From NCBI GenBank assembly GCA_002309305.1, contig DBWR01000043.1:13503-61202 (forward strand): DNA of 47,700 nucleotides, given 5' to 3'. The position numbers and the translations under genes are program-made. Positions 43,288 to 47,700 of this stretch are shown here, in pieces. The notes under the pieces were generated by a model. It searched no databases, was not told where the DNA came from, and was given only the letters and a program-made list of their open reading frames with translations. Origin of the DNA: Treponema sp. UBA1233 (GTDB lineage: Bacteria > Spirochaetota > Spirochaetia > Treponematales > Treponemataceae). The stretch's first letter is position 1. Every line of letters begins with the position of its first letter.

Positions 43288-43430
43288 GAAATTCCAGAAG
43301 GTTCGGACAATAATCTGCACCGAATATCTAAAGGAATTTCAAATGCCTATACTGTCATTATATAGGCTAAACAGATAAAATACAACAACGTAACTGGTTT
43401 CCGGCAAAAAAACCGAATTTTTTTGGTCGG
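43288..43430 (+). promoter_or_regulatory. Structured 5' leader of the 43471 gene
   Basis: Three inverted repeats follow one another. Stem 1: GAAATTCC (43288-43295) with GGAATTTC (43333-43340), enclosing TTCGG/CCGAA (43302-43306 with 43320-43324). Stem 2: GCCTATA (43345-43351) with TATAGGC (43361-43367). Stem 3: CCGGC plus seven A's (43401-43412) with seven T's and GGTCGG (43418-43430). The Shine-Dalgarno AAGGTGG lies about 25 bases further on. No open frame is seen. It does not match riboswitch classes I can recall. Confidence 0.5.
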
Positions 43431-43470
43431 ATTTCAGCATAGACAAAGGAACTAAGGTGGTATTCTTACT

Positions 43471-44838
43471 ATGAGTCCTGTTATTATTATTATCGGATGC
43501 ATTCTCCTGGCCGTGATAGTGACTGTTTCAGTCATCCTCATAAAAGGTGCTGTTGCTCCAAAAAAAGTTGGAAACATCAAAAAACTGATCAGGGACGGTA
43601 AAATTGCCCAGGCGGAAAAGCTGGCAAAGTCAATCCTCGTCAAGAATTCCAGGGACTATGTAGCCCATTACTGGCTTGGAAAGACCTATCTGGCGGATAA
43701 AAAGCCGGAACAGGCCTTCATTGAGTTCAAGGCCGTAAATGACAACGCAATTTTTGACGGTGAAATCCCGGAAACTGAATTCCGCAGGGAACTTGCCCCA
43801 CTATACGTGAAATTTGGGGAGCCGAAATCTGCCCTGAGGGAATACCTTCTTCTTACGAAACTTGACGGTACTAACGCCGAAAACTATTACAACGTCGGAA
43901 AACTTTATGAGGCAGACGGAGAACAGAACCTTGCAATGGGATTCTACCAGAAGGCCATAACCGCCAACCGCAAGCACTCAAAGGCCCACAGCGCGCTAGG
44001 ATACCTTCTCCTCAAAAACAAGCAGTTCCCGGAAGCAAAAGAAGAAATCGACATGGCAATAAGGTTAAGCCCGGATACATACTCCAACTACTACTATCTT
44101 GGAAAGCTCCTCAAGGAAAACAAGGACTATTCCGCAGCCCTCAAGGCATTTGAAAAGTCGGAAAGAGACCCGGACTTCAGGCAGAAGGCGCTTATCGAAC
44201 GCGGTTCATGCTACATGATGGTCGACCAGTACGACAACGCCGCACTTGAATATCAGAGCGCAATCAAATACGGAAAGGACCCCGCATCTCAGGAAACCCT
44301 ATACGCCCACTATTTCCTTGCCGCATGCTATGAAAAGGACCACAAGATAGAAAAGGCCATAGTTGAATGGGAGCAGATCCACGCAAGAAACCCGCGCTTT
44401 CAGGATGTTTCGGCCAAACTCAACGACTACAGGGACCTCCAGAACAACGACAGCATGAAGGAATACCTTACGGCAAACTCAGGGAATTTTCTGGAAATCT
44501 GCAAAAAAGTCGCGTCCATGGCATACAAGCTGGAAAGCCAGCAGGAAGAGATCACCCCATACGGATGTTCTTTCCTGGCAATAGAAAACCGCAAGGATTC
44601 ATGGATGAATGTCCGCAAACAGGTTTTCCTCGTGGAATTCTACCGCCGCGGAGACCCGGTTGATGATGCCGTGATCAGGAAAGTTGCAGACCTCCTGCGT
44701 GATGAAAACTACTTCAAGGCTATAATTTTCTCCAGTTCAGGATTTACAAAGGCCGCTGCCGGATATGCGGACGGAAGGCCCATCGTTCTTGTGGACAAAC
44801 CTCAGCTGGAGATACTGCTTTCCAAGGTGGACAGCTAA
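43471..44838 (+). CDS. Membrane-anchored TPR protein with an Mrr-like C-terminal domain
   Basis: A 455-residue protein: a membrane span at about 3-27, then about seven TPRs (30-330: AEKLAKSILVKNSRDYVAHYWLGKTYL, NYYNVGKLYEADGEQNLAMGFYQKAI, AHSALGYLLLKNKQFPEAKEEI, and others). The last about 70 residues (385-455) resemble the Mrr_cat restriction-endonuclease-like fold: VFLVEFYRRGDPV, IIFSSSGFTKAAAGYADGRPIVLVD, LEILL. In active Mrr domains the first segment reads QxK; here it is VEF, so catalysis is probably lost and the domain may only bind. The TPR part should face the cytoplasm if the short N-terminus is outside. AAGGTGG sets the start. The phosphoesterase gene follows after 3 bases. Confidence 0.75.
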   Translation: MSPVIIIIGCILLAVIVTVSVILIKGAVAPKKVGNIKKLIRDGKIAQAEKLAKSILVKNSRDYVAHYWLGKTYLADKKPEQAFIEFKAVNDNAIFDGEIPETEFRRELAPLYVKFGEPKSALREYLLLTKLDGTNAENYYNVGKLYEADGEQNLAMGFYQKAITANRKHSKAHSALGYLLLKNKQFPEAKEEIDMAIRLSPDTYSNYYYLGKLLKENKDYSAALKAFEKSERDPDFRQKALIERGSCYMMVDQYDNAALEYQSAIKYGKDPASQETLYAHYFLAACYEKDHKIEKAIVEWEQIHARNPRFQDVSAKLNDYRDLQNNDSMKEYLTANSGNFLEICKKVASMAYKLESQQEEITPYGCSFLAIENRKDSWMNVRKQVFLVEFYRRGDPVDDAVIRKVADLLRDENYFKAIIFSSSGFTKAAAGYADGRPIVLVDKPQLEILLSKVDS

Positions 44839-44841
44839 ATC

Positions 44842-45603
44842 ATGAGGTTTCTGTGCGTTTCTGACATTGTTGACCCCTTAATCTATTCAACGGGGGTAAA
44901 GGAACGTTATAATGATGTTGATGCTGTATTCTGTGCCGGTGATTTGAGCATGGAATACCAGGATTTTATCGTAACCGCCCTTGGTAAGCCGATGTTCTTC
45001 ATTTTCGGAAATCATGACCTTAAGGATTTTTCGATGTATGACAAGCATGCAAAGAAGGTGCCGTTGAGTTTTTCGGACTTGACCAATACGGACAAGGCTC
45101 ACGGTGGTGACTACCTAAGCAACAAGGTCATAAGGTGCCGCCATCTGGGGTTTACGCTTCCCTCAGGCAAAAGGACTCCCCTTCTTCTGGCCGGGATTTC
45201 CGGCTCCATGAGGTACAACCTGGGCGAAGACCAATATACGGAAGGACAGATGTTCAGGCAGCTTTTGGGAATGGTTCCCTCCCTGATCTGGAATAAAATA
45301 CGCTACGGCCGCTACTGCGACGTTTTTTTGACACACGCCTCACCTCGTCACATTCATGACAGGGAAGACATGTGCCACAAAGGCTTTGAGTGCTTCAACT
45401 GGTTCATAAGGAAATTCCGTCCGTCGCTTTTGATTCACGGACACATTCACCTTTATGACCTCCAGGCGGTCAGAGTCACGAAAAGTTTTGATACTACCGT
45501 CGTCAATGCCTACAGCCATCTGGTAATTGATTACGAACCCAATTTTACAGGTAAAAAAGGAGAGACTAATGGATCAACCATTAATATCCTCACAGACAGA
45601 TGA
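44842..45603 (+). CDS. Calcineurin-type metallophosphoesterase
   Basis: A 253-residue cytoplasmic phosphoesterase. Metal-site motifs are in order: SDIVD (Asp8; the usual DxH is DxxD), GDL at 33-35, GNHD at 56-59, LTHASP, and GHIH near residue 200. The second position of motif I is changed, which may alter metal preference. The substrate (nucleotide, phosphoprotein or RNA) is unknown. The Shine-Dalgarno AAGGTGG lies inside the end of the upstream gene, and its own end overlaps the next gene by 35 bases, so the three genes are tightly coupled. Confidence 0.85.
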   Translation: MRFLCVSDIVDPLIYSTGVKERYNDVDAVFCAGDLSMEYQDFIVTALGKPMFFIFGNHDLKDFSMYDKHAKKVPLSFSDLTNTDKAHGGDYLSNKVIRCRHLGFTLPSGKRTPLLLAGISGSMRYNLGEDQYTEGQMFRQLLGMVPSLIWNKIRYGRYCDVFLTHASPRHIHDREDMCHKGFECFNWFIRKFRPSLLIHGHIHLYDLQAVRVTKSFDTTVVNAYSHLVIDYEPNFTGKKGETNGSTINILTDR

Positions 45604-46483
45604 TGATTTCAACAAGGCGCACAACAAGGCCCTGTTCAATGAAATACAGCACATATTGAATCCTGAGGAAGCCACACTCATATCATTCACCGACATACGG
45701 AAAATGATACGTCCAAAAAACGAAGTGTACAAGGGCATGCAGATAGTGCCCATAAACCTTATAGTCGGAAGCGAAGGCAGGTACAAGGATTTTGACAATC
45801 ACTTTTTTCCCAAGAACACCTTCCTCAAAAGGCGCTGGGAAAGCGTAGACTCTGCATTCCTCCAGGACATAACACTTCCGCCGATAACCCTTTACGAAGC
45901 CGGGGGACTTTACTTTGTGCGTGACGGAAACCACCGTGTTTCAGTCGCAAAGATGAAGGGACAGGAAGCGATTGATGCGGAGGTCGTAAGCCTTCAGAGC
46001 GAAATCAAGCTCAAGCCCAGCACGTCAAAAAGGGAACTCCTCAAGCAGGTGCTCCAGTACGAAAAGAGGGTTTTTTACAACGAAACGAATTTCGGTGACA
46101 TAACGGACTACTGGTGTCTGGATTTTTCAACCCCGGGACAGTACGACGTAATCTACAACCACATACTCACCCACCGCTATTACATCAACATGGGAATTTC
46201 GGAAGAGATTCCATTTGAGGACGCGCTTTTGTCATGGTTTGAAAACGTATACCTTCCGGTAATCAAGACCATTGAGCAGAACCACATCCTCAGGCTGTTC
46301 AAGGGCAGGACCCACAGTGACCTTTACATCTACGTCATAAAATACTGGGATGAGCTCAAGCAGAAATTTGGAAACGATTTTTCACTTGATGAGGCGGTAA
46401 AGCACTTCAAGAGGGAAAACTCAGGACACACGCTGCTGGGAAAGATAAAGAACCTGTTTGCAAAGAAACAGCTTCAGAAATAG
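45569..46483 (+). CDS. ParB/DUF4032-like protein
   Basis: A 304-residue soluble protein. Residues about 55-140 resemble the ParB/sulfiredoxin-like fold seen in DUF4032-type proteins: VPINLIVGSEGRYKDFDNHFFP, LPPITLYEAGGLYFVRDGNHRVSVA with DGNHR at 119-123. The rest is helical, rich in Tyr and charged residues, and unassigned. No helix-turn-helix is evident. The start at 45569 is preferred because AAGGAG lies 6 bases upstream; it overlaps the phosphoesterase gene by 35 bases. The molecular role is unknown; nucleotide binding is inference from the fold. Confidence 0.75.
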   Translation: MDQPLISSQTDDDFNKAHNKALFNEIQHILNPEEATLISFTDIRKMIRPKNEVYKGMQIVPINLIVGSEGRYKDFDNHFFPKNTFLKRRWESVDSAFLQDITLPPITLYEAGGLYFVRDGNHRVSVAKMKGQEAIDAEVVSLQSEIKLKPSTSKRELLKQVLQYEKRVFYNETNFGDITDYWCLDFSTPGQYDVIYNHILTHRYYINMGISEEIPFEDALLSWFENVYLPVIKTIEQNHILRLFKGRTHSDLYIYVIKYWDELKQKFGNDFSLDEAVKHFKRENSGHTLLGKIKNLFAKKQLQK

Positions 46484-46507
46484 CATTTCTTTAAGGTCTT
46501 GAACCTA

Positions 46508-46536
46508 TTGCTTAAAACCCTGGCTTTCATTAGAAT
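46508..46536 (+). promoter_or_regulatory. Near-leaderless promoter of the 46546 gene
   Basis: TTGCTT (46508-46513), 17 bases, TAGAAT (46531-46536), 9 bases to the ATG at 46546, giving a leader of 2-3 bases. There is no Shine-Dalgarno. Confidence 0.5.
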
Positions 46537-46545
46537 GTAGGCACT

Positions 46546-47607
46546 ATGGCGAAGGAAAAAAAAGGTAATAAACTCATATTTGCAATCATCCTGTTCAGCA
46601 TCCTTTACATTGTGTTTGCATTCAAAATGCTGAAGACGGAACTGCATCTTAGCCCCGAATGGACTGTTGACATCAGTTCGGTTACTGAAGTCAGCCCAGG
46701 CGAAAAACTTCTTGCATACAGACTGGGGCAAAACATCGGATATTTTACTGCGGACGGCAAGGTGGCATCCCATATTCCATATCCTGTAAAGGCAACGATT
46801 TCAGACAGACGTTATGCGACGTTCGGTTTTGACAGCCAGAGCGCGGATTTTTTTGACTCCACAGGCATCCAGTCCGGAACCATAGACGAAAAGGGCTTCC
46901 CGTTCTTTAAGGACGACAGGATGTTTATATTTTTGCCGGGAGGAACTTCTTTTGCAGTCCTTGATTCATCAGGAAAGACTCAATTCAAATACGAAAACTA
47001 TGCGCCCATAACCGCTTTTGACTCATGCGAAACCGCCATTGTGGCAGGCTATGCGGACGGTACACTTGCATCCCTTTTGAATGACGGTACCGTAAGCCAG
47101 AAATTTGCTCCGGGTGGAAGCAACATCGAAGTCATTCTTGGAGCGGCAATTTCTCCGGACGGCAGCATGATAGCCTGTGTTTGCGGACAGGACCAGCAGC
47201 GCTTTCTTGTCTCAAAAAAAAGCGAGGGCAGCACCAACGGAAAAATCACCTATCATGAATACCTCCCCAAAAACTTTAACATTCAGACCCTGGTTCAGTT
47301 CAGCGAAGACGGAAACATGGTATTCTTCAACTACAACGGTGGCCTCGGCATAGTTGACCTTACAAAAAACAAGAGCACCCACGTTCCTGTTGAAGGACGC
47401 ATCATTCAGATACAGGAATCCTCCGACCTGCTTTTCATACTGAGCGAGAATCAGGAGGAATACACGCTTACAGGAATTGAACTTCTTGACCATCCAATAC
47501 TACAGTTTTCTTTTAAAGCAGAATGCGCATTTATCCGGACAATGGATGACGCACTTTTCATCGGACGTGACAACAAGATTTCACGCTTGACCATCTCAAG
47601 GAAATAA
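46546..47607 (+). CDS. Membrane-anchored beta-propeller-like protein
   Basis: A 353-residue protein with a basic N-terminus, one membrane span at about 9-28 and an extracytoplasmic domain of repeated four-strand units (KLLAYRLGQNIGYFTADGKV, RYATFGFDSQSADFFDSTG, FAVLDSSGKTQFKYE, MVFFNYNGGLGIVDLTKN), which reads as a WD40/YVTN-like propeller. No catalytic motif is seen. It follows the ParB-like gene after 62 bases but appears to have its own promoter. A role in envelope assembly is possible but not shown. Confidence 0.75.
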   Translation: MAKEKKGNKLIFAIILFSILYIVFAFKMLKTELHLSPEWTVDISSVTEVSPGEKLLAYRLGQNIGYFTADGKVASHIPYPVKATISDRRYATFGFDSQSADFFDSTGIQSGTIDEKGFPFFKDDRMFIFLPGGTSFAVLDSSGKTQFKYENYAPITAFDSCETAIVAGYADGTLASLLNDGTVSQKFAPGGSNIEVILGAAISPDGSMIACVCGQDQQRFLVSKKSEGSTNGKITYHEYLPKNFNIQTLVQFSEDGNMVFFNYNGGLGIVDLTKNKSTHVPVEGRIIQIQESSDLLFILSENQEEYTLTGIELLDHPILQFSFKAECAFIRTMDDALFIGRDNKISRLTISRK

Positions 47608-47622
47608 TTGCGGGACTTTGAC

Positions 47623-47700
47623 ATGAACAAAAAGATTTTGAAAAAAGGTTTATTGATATCGGCTGCGGCAATGACGGCACTTGCATTTGCATTTGACTGG
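47623..47700 (+). CDS. Start of an exported protein (cut by the window)
   Basis: The first 26 codons of an open frame: a basic start (MNKKILKKG), a hydrophobic stretch rich in Ala and Leu, and AFAFDW, i.e. a signal peptide. It starts 15 bases after the previous stop, so it is probably co-transcribed. The Shine-Dalgarno is weak. Nothing can be said of its function. Confidence 0.65.
   Translation, partial: MNKKILKKGLLISAAAMTALAFAFDW

Noticed and set aside
43288..43430. Cyclic-di-GMP riboswitch in the leader before 43471
   Set aside because: The stems and conserved bases of the known GEMM classes are not present.

Overview
The window is a piece of a spirochaete chromosome, most likely a host-associated (gut or rumen type) Treponema. 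The evidence is a p83/100-family antigen beside dnaB, the rplI-rpsR-ssb-rpsF block convergent with dnaB, many TPR and signal-peptide proteins without homologues I can name, and several cyclic-di-GMP enzymes. A GH36 alpha-galactosidase points to a plant-fibre or oligosaccharide diet. Base composition is moderate and fairly even. I see no tRNA, rRNA, CRISPR array, insertion sequence or prophage, and no gene-free stretch longer than about 300 bases.

Layout. 1-8.4 kb is mostly housekeeping: an alpha/beta hydrolase, an RlmD/TrmA-type RNA methyltransferase, a membrane diguanylate cyclase, a p83/100 protein, dnaB, and the leftward rpsF-ssb-rpsR-rplI operon ending in a clear terminator. 8.6-17 kb carries signalling and sugar use: a LacI-like sensor fused to GGDEF, a secreted protein, a 7TM HD-GYP phosphodiesterase with a long C-terminal beta-rich extension, a GNAT acetyltransferase and the alpha-galactosidase. 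17-26 kb encodes exported proteins: a secreted protein, an outer-membrane barrel candidate, and two tandem paralogues that share promoter, N-terminal half and terminator but carry different enzymatic domains (a metzincin protease versus a transglutaminase-like domain). 26-30.5 kb holds a GH2-like remnant, a candidate small RNA, a PEGA-like protein, a LysM-M23 peptidase operon, exonuclease III and a 57-residue ferredoxin. 30.5-37.3 kb pairs a class A PBP plus a ParB-like membrane-helix protein (leftward) with xseA-xseB-mutL (rightward). 37.4-43.2 kb is a leftward two-gene TPR operon, including a 1651-residue protein with an AT-hook/KTA-rich N-terminus, one membrane span and a nearly identical 54-residue TPR array. 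43.3-47.7 kb is a rightward cluster with a structured leader: a membrane TPR protein with an Mrr-like C-terminus, a calcineurin-type phosphoesterase, a ParB/DUF4032-like protein, a beta-propeller-like membrane protein and the start of another exported protein.

Three observations stand out. First, nine genes have a -10 box ending only 6-9 bases before the ATG, usually with a -35 box 17 bases further upstream and no Shine-Dalgarno, so they should be transcribed as leaderless or near-leaderless mRNAs; most genes for abundant or exported proteins instead have strong Shine-Dalgarno leaders. Second, the two tandem paralogues share an approximately 80-residue repeat module that I do not recognise, present seven times. 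Third, there are unusual envelope/DNA hybrids: an AT-hook membrane TPR protein, a ParB-domain protein with an amphipathic helix next to PBP1A, and a TPR-Mrr-like protein with a phosphoesterase and a second ParB-fold protein. Functions for these are inference from architecture.
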